64,000 bases of DNA from Przewalskia tangutica (GCA_029844215.1 JAQGDG010000264.1:62001-126000); one strand, 5' to 3'; numbered from the stretch's first letter, positions 47,191 to 58,662 are shown. A program made the numbers and translations. The notes: generated by a model from the letters alone, not told the origin.

Positions 47191-48178
47191 ATGCCTCCGC
47201 GCAAACCGCCCGGGCAAGGGTAAAGCGGCCGAGGAGGCCGCAAGTAAATCTGAGAGAGGGTTACGAGGCACAGCCCAATCATCACCCGAGGTGGTGCTTT
47301 ATTCGGGAGTTCTGCGGCGTCGCCACGGCCCAGAGTTTTGCAGGCGGCGATTCCTCTGCGGCCATGATATCTGGACCTTCGTTCCACGACCCGATGCGAA
47401 AGTATGGATTGCAAAGAGACGACCACATTACTAGCTAGGATTTAGCAACCAGAGAGTATATTATGTACCGATTTATCACGGGTCTTGATGATTATCTAAG
47501 AGAGGGTTGTGGAAGAGTAGCTCTTCAGTCAGACATGAGCATGACCTGCGTACGGGCTTATGCGCGGCGAGAAACGTAGGATCGACGGGTTTACCAAGAT
47601 CGCGTGAAGGGCGGTCGCCAGGTCCTTTGGTAACTTTCGGCGAATCACCTAAGCAGCAGATCGATATGCACCTCCGCCCGCAGAGTGGTCCTCCGGGGTT
47701 CGGGGCGTTCGGTATGCAGGAGTTGGTCGAGCTCGTGGCTTCGTTCACGAGATACGTAGGTTCCGGCCGGATTGATTTTCCTCGATGTTCACGGTGTGGC
47801 GGCGCCATCGGGAATGTCGTCTTTTTGTTGGTGCTTGTTTTACCTGCGGCCGTCAGGGCCATGTGACGAAAGAATGTTCAAGTAGTAGGGAGACAAGTAG
47901 GAGGACTCAGCCTACCAGATTAGTTGCGGATTCAGTGGTTCGGAGAGGAAGGGGTGTTAGCCAGAGGAGGCCACCCCTACCTCGGTGTGGCCGTTGTGGT
48001 AGGTGTCATTGTGGGGAGTGTCGTACTTCTTCGACAGCTTGTTATGCTTGCGGCCAGCAGGGCCATTTTGCGAGGACTTGTCCGACTGCAGGTGGCGCGG
48101 ATGTAGAGACTCGGCCTTCAGATCGATGGCTAGTTCATCACCTTCCACTGCTATCGCCAACAGGGCAGGATTGATTAG
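47191..48178 (+). pseudogene. Gag of T unit 2, doubled zinc-knuckle module
   Basis: ATG at 47191. The best view of the knuckles: module 1 (47786-47877) reads CSRCG, then RHREC, then CFTCGRQGHVTKEC; module 2 (47986-48081) reads CGRCGRCHCGEC, then CYACGQQGHFARTC. They are joined by a basic linker of about 36 residues (SSSRETSRRTQ to SQRRPPLPR). E, F, C and D gags show a single module at this place. Zinc knuckles bind element RNA. Frameshifts lie in the N-terminal half and within module 1. Confidence 0.78.
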
Positions 48179-48724
48179 AACGACAAAGGGGAGTGAAGTA
48201 GTAGATATAGGTATATCCTTAACCCTCTAGAGATTAGTATGTGTGATAAGATGAGTATATCTTAAGTGTTATGTTCAGATAGCATTGTGTTAATTGTGAT
48301 TAGAAATCATGGTTAGTTAAAAGGGTAAGGTTTTGGATAGGGAAAGTGTGAGCTTTAGAGTTTTATACGTGGAGACCTTAGAGGCGAGGCCATCTTGAGT
48401 AAAAGATTTATTTTTATGTTCGACCCTTATCGGAGTGCATAGTATACGCGAGATATATTTGTGGGATAAGTCCCTGAGTAGTGTGAAATGAAAGAGGGTA
48501 GTTGAGCTAAGAAGACCACTGGGTTTTCGTGACTTGATGGTGAGATTGTTCCGGATCAGGAAACAGGAGCTTGGCGCAAAATGTGTCGGGTTGAGGCCAG
48601 GTTGCGGGTCAACCCGCAACCCGGTTTGAAGTAAGGAAAAATTATGGTGGTCCCGCTTTGTGATAGGGTCACGAGGGTGTTAGGTCCAAGTTTAGTTAAC
48701 CATCGTACGAGTCCGTGGATGCGT
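48179..48724 (+). other. Noncoding block of T unit 2
   Basis: Near-identical to unit 1. A perfect 9-bp hairpin GGTTGCGGG, loop TCAA, CCCGCAACC at 48600-48621. Confidence 0.75.
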
Positions 48725-49571
48725 TCGACCAGTAGTCGGGCCGATGAGGTCAACCCATCTTGTCTTTCAGTCAGAATTGTTTACTCGGCAGAGGGTTATG
48801 CGAGATGTTATATATCAGGAAGATTGTAAGACTGCACGGGGTTCCTACTTTTACTTATGACAGGCAGTGGAGCCCAGTTTACGACTATTTATTTTTATGG
48901 AGGTTTTACCAGGCAGGGTTAGGAGCTCAGGTGAGTCTCAGTATTGCATTTACCCTCGGGCCGGTGTTTTGATTTCAGGAGTAGCAGTGAGGATTATGTG
49001 CCTCTTGTTGAGTGAGTATTATAATAGCTACCATTTCAGTTTTCGGATGTCGCCTTATGAAGCCTTGTATGGGCGGAAGTGTAGGTTGCCGGTCGATTGG
49101 TTCGATGTTGGCAAGGTTCAGATAGTTGGTCCACTTGATTCAACAGGATGTGGATAGGGTGAAGCTTATCCAGAGAGGTTATTGGCGGCTCGAGTCAGCG
49201 AAGTCATGCGGATAATCGATGTCGACACTTGGAGTTCGATTGACGGTGGGTTTTCTTGAAGGTACCACCGGAAGGCGTGACGAGATTTGGAAAGCGGAAA
49301 CTTAGCGAGGTACCTTGAGCGTTTTCAGATCATTTGGAGAATAGGCCAGGTTGCCTATAAGTTATCTTTGTCGTCCGACGTAGGAGGCAGTACGTCCGGT
49401 CTTTCATATTGCTATGTTCGGAAAAGTATCGGAGATCCATCCAGAGTGTTCCCGGTTAATGATTACCAAGTTGGAGATAGTAACCCTGAGATTTTGGAAA
49501 CTGAAGCAATAACAAAATGTGGTAAGGTTATCATGAAGATTTCTAGTGTACGAGGAGGGTGCGACGAGTAA
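48725..49571 (+). pseudogene. Integrase C-terminal half, T unit 2
   Basis: Segments: YIRKIVRLHGVPTFTYDR (second catalytic Asp, about 48815-48865), LFLWRFYQAGLGAQVSLSIAF (about 48890-48950), MSPYEALYGRKCRLPVDWFD (about 49045-49105), and the open frame 49287-49571 with LSLSSDVGG and KSIGDPSRVFPVNDYQVG. The open frame ends in sequence without chromodomain similarity. The zinc-finger domain and first Asp are absent. Confidence 0.78.
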
Positions 49572-49832
49572 GGGAAGAAGTGAACATGTGTTAAGAGAAA
49601 AGAAGCGATCATTTCTTTTGTGAAGTGAAAGGTGCGAAGGGAGTATCTTTTAGCCCTTGGGTGGGAGCTTTTGGGATGATAGAGGTGATTCCTCGTGGAC
49701 TTGGTTTAAGTATTTGCGCGTGTTGTATTGTGGCCATGTGTGCATTTGAAAACTGTTTAAGTTATGAGGAACTTTATCGTTATTTGTCTTGAGAAAGAAC
49801 ATTCGGGACGAATGTTTCTAAGGAGGGGAGAA
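49572..49832 (+). other. 3' noncoding, hairpin and polypurine tract, T unit 2
   Basis: Stem AACATTCG/CGAATGTT at 49798-49816; tract 49820-49832 touching LTR 3. Confidence 0.85.
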
Positions 49833-52800
49833 TGTTATACCCCGTATTTCCAGAGTATGTATGCGAGGACGTACGTACGGATATTCAAACCCTAATTAGG
49901 TTAAGGATGGAATTGTGAACTTTCAACGGAAAAGATTCTGAACCTTGTGAAGGAAATTCTACGTTTTTAGTATTTTAACCGATTACGGATTTTTCCGAGA
50001 GACGAAATATTTTGGACCAATAGGAGGGCGACATGTGTCACCCTTAGTTGGCATGGGTTGGACGAAAAAGGTGGCCTAGAGGACAAGGTCAAATGGTCAA
50101 GTCTTGGAAGATATTTTCTTTGGGTGAGTGGGGGTAGGTAGGGACGGTTTTGAGGGGCAAGTGGGAGGGCCTTGTTGGACGTTTTTTTGTGCTAGTGGAA
50201 GGCCACATGGCTCTTTGTTGTGGGGGACATATGTACCAATGTTGTGGTGGACATATGTCCCAATGTTGTGGTGGAAACTTGGTGGAAGACCTCACTTGAA
50301 CAAGCTACCACATCTACACCCTCCATTTGTTTTAATCTTGGCCCTTGGTGGTTCTATAAATACCCCCCTCTTGTGCAAGACTTCTTCATCCACAAACACA
50401 ACTTCCAAGTCTCAAAATCCCTCTCCCCCTTTGAGAAGCTCTCGTCCAAACACACCCCCCCTTCCTAGAAGATCTCGCCAACCTCTTGATAGTTCTCGTC
50501 CACACCCTCTCTCCTTAACCAAACTTTGTCCAAAAATTCCTGAACTCTTAAGTGTTCTTCCTTAGTGTATTAGGAAGATTATTAACCAAAGGTTAGAAAA
50601 TATTTCACACCCTAGCCCCTAAAGCCTCACCTTGGCCGAGAGTTGTGAGGACAAGAACCTTAGTGTTCTTCACTTGTTTAGGTTGGTCCTTGAGAAGGAG
50701 TTGGTTAGGAGCGTATAAGGGTTGCTTGGAGCGGGTTGGAGCGCACGGAGTAGGAGCTAAACGTTGCTCAGGATCGACATTAAATCTTGGATAATTTTGG
50801 GCTTATCGAGGTAAATATCCTTGTCCTTCTATTGTAATTAGAAATTACATACTGTAGTAGTATAGAAATGAGTATAAGATATATAGAAGGATGGTATAAG
50901 AGAAGAGAATTGAACTGTACTTACATGGGTGTATTTGATGAGACTTGTGTAGTTTGTCGGGTAGGGAAATTCTACCCAATTTTCCGTAGAATTAAGGACC
51001 TTCTGCTTAGAATATTCTACAGAGTAGTCTAGACGTTAATAGACGTATTTGACTATTATAGGTTGATACTCTGCGCGCGACATATTCGACTTGGCAGGTG
51101 GATTTCGCCGAGAAGGTATGTGATTCTTCCTATCCTCTTGAGCATGATATTTTAAAATAATATATATAGTACGGTAGACGTACGTGTGTTAACTGAACGT
51201 GGTTTTACTTCGATGTCTTTTGATTTGAGTTTTAAATAATAAGAAGCTTGAAGTATTTCAAAAGAATTAAGAATCGTTTGTGAAAGAAGAGTAATACTTG
51301 GTTTTAAAAGCTTAAGAGTTATACTAGCTTTATGGGAAGTTAGGTATAACGACTTAAGAGAAATAAAAGGAACGGTTTACTTAATTGTTTATGAAAGCCT
51401 TGTATTGATTTCGGAAATGAGAATAAGTATCGAACAAACCACTGCAGCGCTAATAAAGGAAAATGTATTGACTAATTAAGTATTATTAAAGCAGTAGAAA
51501 CCTCCATCCGCATAGAAGCTAAGATAAGACAAAATTGTATTACATTTCTAGATCATGGTCGCTTTAATAAGATCATTAATAAACAAGTTTTGATTTTCTT
51601 AAAAATTTCAAAGTAAGAACTTGATTTATAAAAGACAAAGACTTGAAAAATTGAAGTGTTTTCATTTAAAAAGGAAGGCATGCTTTTGTCTTAAGTTGGT
51701 TAAAAAAGAAGGTAGGGAAATTGTTTTGGTTTACTTAAAAAGATAGTCACTCTATTTTGATACTACGGGTATCATGTGACTTTTTGTGAAAGAAGCGGAT
51801 CTTTTTAAAGAATTAATGTATGAAGTACTTTGGGGTTAAAAACCGAACTTGTTGACATAAAATAGAAAGTACCTTGTGTGAATAACTTGACTATGTTGTT
51901 TTGTGATAGCCTTGTAATACTTTCTTGTTGGTATGATAAGTAAACATGTGAGGATGCTACGTGTGTTAGTGTCTTGTGATGTTTGTGTAAAGGGTTTTCC
52001 CTTGATTGTGCTTATGTTGTTTAACGATAAGCCGTTATGTTAGTATTGTACCACTCACTCTTGACATGATATCTGGGGTTAGTGCCTCGATGCGAGGATG
52101 CCTCATGCGGTCCGAGGACCTATGCGAGCTACGAGAGTTCGTGTTAGTGTGCGGGGAATTACCTCACGCGGTCTATGTGGCCATGCGGACTACGAGTCCG
52201 GGAGGATCTGCGGGTTAGCTGCCCCGATGCGAGAATACCTCATGCGGGCCTATGTGGCCTATGCGGGCTGCGGTAAGTTCCAGATTAGACAGCGCGCATT
52301 GATACTCGGGCGAGTGGCGGCCGATCATGTGGCGGTCTAGAAAGACCTCGTGATACGATTTGATAGCATTGTTGGTACGGTGGGTTCTAGTAGTCGGTTA
52401 TGCCTTCATACTTACCGTCACGGTTTTATTAGGACACAGTGGGACACGGTGTTCATGTGTATTCCTTGGTGATGTTATATCATGGATCGCCGGTGAGGAA
52501 GAATTCCACCGCATGACCGATATTGTGGGCATGAGACCCATGGTTATATTTGAGTGATGACTTTAGGCGTGAGTCCACGACTTGACATATTTGCTTACCT
52601 ATGTGTATATCGTAAATTGGTTATCATATATGTCTTACATTTTATATAGACTATTATGATTTCATTTCTGATATTTTTGATTTCACATACTTGGTACTGT
52701 TATCTTGACCTCCTTGAAGTGCGTTCATTCGCAGTAGAGGTACACCGATTATTGATCTCGCTCATAGTGGTCCGCATTCGGCATTTTGGGAAGCTCCGTT

Positions 52801-53088
52801 TCTCGGAGCTTATCGTAGTATAGTCCCTGTCATTGTAGGTACTTACATTCGGGGTATGGCGGGCCCCGTCCGCCATTGTTGTTATAACATTCTTAGAGGT
52901 CAGTGTAATCTTTGTTTTGGGCGTGGCTTGTAAAAGGATGTAGCGTTCAAATGTTTATATATATATATGCCGAAAGGCAACTTTTCTCACTTCATGTCTT
53001 GTTTTATATTCCGCTGGTTACTCTGATGTATGTCTACTTGGGTGCCCGGGTAAGGCACCAGTCACGGGCCCGGGTTCGGGTCGTGACA
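49833..53088 (+). repeat. T LTR 3 (3256 bp)
   Basis: Shared between units 2 and 3. TATA 50355-50362, stem-loop 52856-52875. The 3' end retains CACCAGTCACGGGCCCGGG, scrambled in LTRs 1 and 2. Confidence 0.92.
50355..50362 (+). promoter_or_regulatory. TATA box of T LTR 3
   Basis: TATAAATA in the same setting as 38152. Confidence 0.7.
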
Positions 53089-53296
53089 AAAGTGGTATCA
53101 GAGCAGTTAATCCTCGGAAAGTGTCTACAGACCGTATCTAGTAGAGTCTTGATTATCGGTGTGTTGTGCACCACACCAATAATCAGGAGGCTATAGGATA
53201 TTTAGGATTGGTTTCTATTCTTCTCACTCTGAGATCGTGCCTTAGAGTTGTGTTATAAGTTGGACCCCTCTAACGTATTTCTTTCCCTTACCAGTT
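53089..53296 (+). promoter_or_regulatory. T unit 3 leader: intact PBS and hairpin
   Basis: PBS at 53093-53104 reads TGGTATCAGAGC. Hairpin 53151-53184: 13-nt arms with one C-A mismatch and loop TTGTGCAC. Confidence 0.9.
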
Positions 53297-54280
53297 ATGC
53301 CTCCGCGCAAGGCAACCCGCCCGTAAGGTAAAGCGTATGGAGGCTGCAAGTAAGTCTGAGAGGGTTACGAGGGCACAGGCCCAATCATCACCTGAGGTGG
53401 TGCTTTATTCGGGGAGTTCTGCGACGTCGCCAGCCCCAGCAGAGTTTAGCACAGCGGCAGCAGTTCCTACTGCGGCCATGATATCTGGACCTTCAGTTCC
53501 ACGACCAGTAGAAGAAAGTATGGATTGCAAAGAGGCGACCCTGTTACTAGCTAGGGATTTAGCAACAAGAGAGTATATTATGTACCGATTTATCACGGGT
53601 CTTGATGATTATCTAAGAGAGGGTTGTGGAAGAGTAGCTCTTCAGTCAGACATGAGCATGACCTGCGTACGGGCTTATGCGCAGCAGGCCGAGAAACGTA
53701 GGGATCGACGGGTTTACCAAGATCAGCAGAAGAGGCGGTCGGCGAGGTCCTTTGGTAACTTTCGAGGCGAATCACCTCAAGCCAGATCGATATGCACCTC
53801 CGCCCGCAGAGTGGTCCTCGCGGGGTTCGGGACGTTCGGTATGCAGGAGTTGGTCGAGCTCGTGGCTTCGTTCACGATACACGTAGGTTCGGCCGGCCGG
53901 ATTGATTTTCCTCGGTGTTCCACGATGTGGCGGCGCCATCGGGAATGTCGTCTTTGTTGGTGCTTGTTTTACTGCGCCGTCGAGGCCATGTGACGAAAGA
54001 ATGTTCAAGTAGTAGGGAGACAAGTAGGAGGACTCGACTACCATTAGTTGCGGATTCGATGGTTCGGAGAGGAAGGGTGTTAGCGAGGAGGCCACCCCGG
54101 TGTGGCGTTGTGGTAAGTGTCATTGTGGGAGTGTCGTACTTCTTCGACTTGTTATGCTTGCGGCCAGCGAGGCCATTTTGCGAGAATTGTTCGACTGTGG
54201 CGCGGATGTCAGACTTCGGCCTTGATCGGTGGCTAGTTCATCACGCCTACTGCTATCGCCCAACAGGCGGGATTGATTAG
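53297..54280 (+). pseudogene. Gag of T unit 3 (longest open part)
   Basis: ATG at 53297 (MPPRKA). After one break the frame stays open 53337-53993 (218 codons): MEAASKSERVTRAQAQSSPE, MISGPSVPRPVEESMDCKEA, REYIMYRFITGLDDYLREG, VALQSDMSMTCVRAYAQQAE, then the first knuckle module, where the frame is lost (about 53915). The second module is scrambled (about 54100-54190), for example GACTCGACTACCATTAG where units 1 and 2 have CAG-containing sequence. Confidence 0.8.
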
Positions 54281-54824
54281 AGCGACAAAGGGAGTGAAGT
54301 AGTAGATATAGGTATATCCTTAACCTCTGTAGATTAGTATGTGTGATAAGATGAGTATATCTTAAGTGTTATGTTCAGATAGCATTGTGTTAATTGTGAT
54401 TAGAAATCATGGTTAGTTAAAAGGGTAAGGTTTTGGATAGGGAAAGTGTGAGCTTTAGAGTTTTATACGTGGAGACCTTAGAGGCGAGGCCATCTTGAGT
54501 AAAAGATTTATTTTTATGTTCGACCCTTATCGGAGTGCATAGTATACGCGAGATATATTTGTGGGATAAGTCCCTGAGTAGTGTGAAATGAAAGAGGGTA
54601 GTTGAGCTAAGAAGACCACTAGGTTTTCGTGACTTGATGGTGAGATTGTTCCGGATCAGGAAACAGGAGCTTGGCGCAAAATGGGTCGGGTTGAGGCCAG
54701 GTTGCGGGTCAACCCGCAGCCCGGTTTGAAGTAAGGAAAAATTGTGGTGGTCCCGCTTTGTGATAGGGTCACGAGGGTGTTAGGTCCAAGTTTAGTTAAC
54801 CATCGTACGAGTCCGTGGATGCGT
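54281..54824 (+). other. Noncoding block of T unit 3
   Basis: Hairpin at 54700-54721 with one arm changed to CCCGCAGCC, which leaves a G-U pair in RNA. Confidence 0.75.
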
Positions 54825-55683
54825 TCGACCAGTAGTCGGGCCGATGAGGTCAGCCCATCTTGTCTTTCAGTCAGAATTGTTTACTCGGCAGAGGGTTATG
54901 CGAGATGTTATATATCAGGAAGATTGTAAGACTGCACGGGGTTCCTACTTTTACTTATGACAGGCAGTGGAGCCCAGTTTACGGCTATTTCTTTTTATGG
55001 AGGTTTTACCAGGCAGGGTTAGGAGCTCAGGTGAGTCTCAGTATTGCATTCACCCTCGGGCCGGTGTTTTGATTTCAGGAGTAGCAGTGAGGATTATGTG
55101 CCTCTTGTTGAGTGAGTATTATAATAGCTACCATTCCAGTTTTCGGATGTCGCCTTATGAAGCCTTGTATGGGCGGAAGTGTAGGTTGCCGGTCGATTGG
55201 TTCGATGTTGGCAAGGTTCAGATAGTTGGTCCACTTGATTCAACAGGATGTGGATAGGGTGAAGCTTATCCAGGAGAGGTTATTGGCAGCTCAGAGTCAA
55301 CAGAAGTCATGCGGATAATCGACGTCGACACTTGGAGTTCAGATTGACGGTGGGTTTTCTTGAAGGTACCACCCCGGAAGGGCGTGACGAGATTTGGAAA
55401 GCAGGGGAAACTTAGCCCGAGGTACCTTGAGCGTTTTCAGATCATTTGGAGAATAGGCCAGGTTGCCTATAAGTTATCTTTGTCGTCCGACGTAGGAGGC
55501 AGTACGTCCGGTCTTTCATATTGCTATGTTCGGAAAAGTATCGGAGATCCATCCAGAGTGTTCCCGGTTAATGATTACCAAGTTGGAGATAGTAACCCTG
55601 AGATTTTGGAAACTGAAGCAATAACAAAATGTGGTAAGGTTATCATGAAGATTTCTAGTGTACGAGGAGGGTGCGACGAGTAA
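54825..55683 (+). pseudogene. Integrase C-terminal half, T unit 3
   Basis: As unit 2. The frame 55360-55683 is open for 107 codons: VPPRKGVTRFGKQGKLSPRY, LERFQIIWRIGQVAYKLSLS, SIGDPSRVFPVNDYQVGD. The KGVxRFGKxGKLxPRY and VAYxLxLP signatures fix it as the integrase C-terminal domain. No chromodomain follows. Confidence 0.82.
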
Positions 55684-55946
55684 GGGAAGAAGTGAACATG
55701 TGTTAAGAGAAAAGAAGCGATCATTTCTTTTGTGAAGTGAAAGGTGCGAAGGGAGTATCTTTTAGCCCTTGGGTGGGAGCTTTTGGGATGATAGAGGTGA
55801 TTCCTCGTGGACTTGGGTTTAAGTATTTGCGCGTGTTGTAATGTGGCCATGTGTGGCATTTGAAAACTGTTTAAGTTATGAGGAACTTTATCGTTATTTG
55901 TCTTGAGAAAGAACATTCGGGACGAATGTTTCTAAGGAGGGGAGAA
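55684..55946 (+). other. 3' noncoding, hairpin and polypurine tract, T unit 3
   Basis: Stem at 55912-55930; tract AAGGAGGGGAGAA at 55934-55946 touching LTR 4. Confidence 0.85.
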
Positions 55947-57225
55947 TGTTATACCCCGTATTTCCAGAGTATGTATGCGAGGACGTACGTACGGATATTC
56001 AAACCCTAATTAGGTTAATGATGGAATTGTGAACTTTCAACGGAAAGATTAGAACCTTGTGAAGGAAAGTCTACGTTTTTAGTATTTTAACCGATTACGG
56101 ATTTTTCCGAGAGACGAAATATTTTGGACCAATAGGAGGGCGACATGTGTCACCCTTAGTTGGCATGGGTTGGACGAAAATGGTGGCCTAGTGGACAAGG
56201 TCAAATGGTCAAGTCTTGGAAGATATTTTCTTTGGGTGAGTGGGGGTAGGTAGGGACGGTTTTGAGGGGCAAGAGGGAGGGCCTTGTTGGACGTTTTTGT
56301 GTGCTAGTGGAAGGCCACATGGCTCTTTGTTGTGGGGGACATATGTCCCAATGTTGTGGTGGACATATGTCCCAAGGTTGTGGTGGACACTTGGTGGAAG
56401 ACCTCACTTGAACAAGCTACCACATCTACACCCTCCATTTGTTTTTATCTTGGCCCTTTGTGGTTCTATAAATACCCCCCTCTTGTGCAAGACTTCTTCA
56501 TCAGCAAACACAACTTCCAAGTCTCAAAATCCCTCTCCCCCTTTGAGAAGCTCTCGTCCAAACACACCCCCCACCCTTCCTAGAAGCTCTTTGAAACCCC
56601 TCTTGATAGTTCGTCCCACACCTCTCTCCTTAACCAAACTTTGTCCAAAAATTCCTAAACTCTTAAGTGTTCTTCCTTAGTGTATTAGGAAGATTATTAA
56701 CCAAAGGTTAGAAAAGATTTCACACCCTAGCCCCTAAAGCCTCACCTTGGCCGAGAGTTGTGAGGACAAGAACCTTAGTGTTCTTCACTTGTTTAGGTTG
56801 GTCCTTGAGAAGGAGTTGGTTAGGAGCGTATAAGGGTTGCTTGGAGCGGGTTGGAGCGCACGGAGTAGGAGCTAAACGTTGCTCAGGATCGACATTAAAT
56901 CTTGGATAATTTTGGGCTTATCGAGGTAAATATCCTTGTCCTTCTATTGTAATTGGAAATTACATACTGTAGTAGTATAGAAATGAGTATAAGATATATA
57001 GAAGGATGGTATAAGAGAAGAGAATTGAACTGTACTTACATAGGACTGTATTTACAGTAGACTTGTGTAGTTTGTCGGGTAGGGAAATGCTGCCCAATTT
57101 TCTACAGAGTAGTCTAGATGTTAATAGACGTATTTGACTATTATAGGTTGATACTCTGCGCGCGACATATTCGACTTGGCAGGTGGATTTCGCCGAGGAG
57201 GTATGTGATTCTTCCTATCCTCTTG
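55947..57225 (+). repeat. T LTR 4, truncated
   Basis: The first 1279 bp of the LTR, with TATA at 56467-56474, ending at CCTATCCTCTTG where LTRs 1-3 continue AGCATGAT. Its CTG/CAG sites near 57050-57065 are intact. It has several base changes not seen in LTRs 1-3. Confidence 0.88.
56467..56474 (+). promoter_or_regulatory. TATA box of T LTR 4
   Basis: TATAAATA in the same setting as 38152. Confidence 0.7.
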
Positions 57226-57786
57226 TAGGCTGCGAATGATTCGAAGCAGGGCCACTCGCCCGTATTATCATTCTGCAAGCCTAATCCTGGACTCCCGGAG
57301 TCCGCATAGGCCACTCACATTGGCCCGCATGAGGTATAACCCCGCATCGAGGGTAGCTACTCCTCGGCATCGTCCTGGACTCGCTGTCCGCATGGCCACA
57401 TAGACCGCATGAGGCATAACCCCGCATACTAACACGGAACTCGTAGCTCGCGCAGGCCCCTGGACCGCGTAGGTATTCTCGAATCATGGTCCCGGACACT
57501 GAGTCTACCCCGCGTCGGAGGCGAACCCTGTATCATCTCAAGAGATGAGTGATAGTATACTAACATAACAACTTATCTTTAAACAACATAAGCACAACAA
57601 GGATACTCACCTATACAAACGTTACAAGATACTAACACACATAGCATCATATCATGTCTACTTATCAAACCATCTTATTATTCTCCCATAAAGCTAGTAT
57701 AACTCTTAAGCTTCTGTTTTAAAAACCAATTAGTTCTCTTCTGTTAATATGATTCAGTAATCTTTTGAAATGTTTTCAGTTCTTTA

Positions 57787-57893
57787 TTATTCAGGCTTAA
57801 GCCGTGAGGCATTGCCGTAAGTATTATTCAGGCTTAAGCCGTGAGGCATTGCCGTAAGTATTATTCCGGCTTAAGTCAAAGACATTGCCATAG
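57787..57893 (-). repeat. 37-bp tandem repeat, two exact units and one diverged
   Basis: Units at 57787-57823 and 57824-57860 (TTATTCAGGCTTAAGCCGTG plus 17 bp), third from 57861 diverged. Contains palindromic GGCTTAAGCC. Confidence 0.85.
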
Positions 57894-58654
57894 TTATTAT
57901 TCAGTTAACACATGTACGTCTACCGTACTATATATATTGTAAAATATCATTCTTTATGAATAATCACATACATACCTTCTCAGCGAAAACCACCTGCCAA
58001 GTTGAATATGTCGCGCGCAGAGAGTCAGCCTATAATAGTCACAGATATCTATCAAAGACTACTCTGAAGGTCATTCTAAACAGAGGGTTCATAATTCTAC
58101 GGTAAGTCGGGCAGCACTTCCCTACCTGGTGAGCTATATAAGTCTACTGTGAAAACAGTCCTATGTAAGTACAGTTTGATTATTCTTCTTTTAAACCCTT
58201 CTACTGTGGTAACAGTTCAATTCTATTCTGTGATATTCTTCTAAGTGATTAATACTTATTCTTATACTTCTACAGTATGCATTCTCTAATACAAAAGAGG
58301 GTTAGGATTATTACCTCGGTAAGCCCAATAATATCCTAGAAAAAGTCGCGCCTGAGCAAGGTTTTGCTCCTAAGTTGTATGCTCAGGGAACCTTAGAAGT
58401 TCTTCACAACTTCTACTAAGTACTAAGGTATTTGGGCTAGGGTATTTTGGGCATTATAACGATACAAGAAGGTAACTTTTCTACCAAGGGAGGGGGGTAG
58501 ATTTTTGGCTAGGCTAGGGGGGAGTATTCGGCCAAGGGCCACTTAGGCTAGAGGGGGAAGAGGGCTTGGACGAAATGGCTAACAAGGGAGAAGGGAGGAT
58601 TTTCAAGACTTGGAAAGTAATTTGTGGATGAAGAACTCTTCATCTTAAGGGGGG

Positions 58655-58662
58655 TATTTATA
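58655..58662 (-). promoter_or_regulatory. TATA box of F 3' LTR
   Basis: TATAAATA on the minus strand, about 405 bp from the LTR start. Confidence 0.7.

Larger units (their letters stand above)
37630..57225 (+). mobile_element. T: tandem LTR-element array with shared LTRs
   Basis: LTRs start at 37630, 43716, 49833 and 55947, giving periods of 6086, 6117 and 6114 bp. Three internal regions (40909-43715, 46989-49832, 53089-55946) lie between them. Each begins with a PBS directly after one LTR and ends with a polypurine tract directly before the next, so each middle LTR is 3' LTR of one unit and 5' LTR of the next. Units are near-identical over kilobases. Internal content: leader, gag, noncoding block, integrase fragment; no RT, RNase H or PR. 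The array starts inside the E 5' LTR and stops at a break with F. Confidence 0.9.

Noticed and set aside
57780..57900. Possible terminator or integron-like repeat
   Set aside because: A simple 37-bp tandem duplication inside the F LTR.
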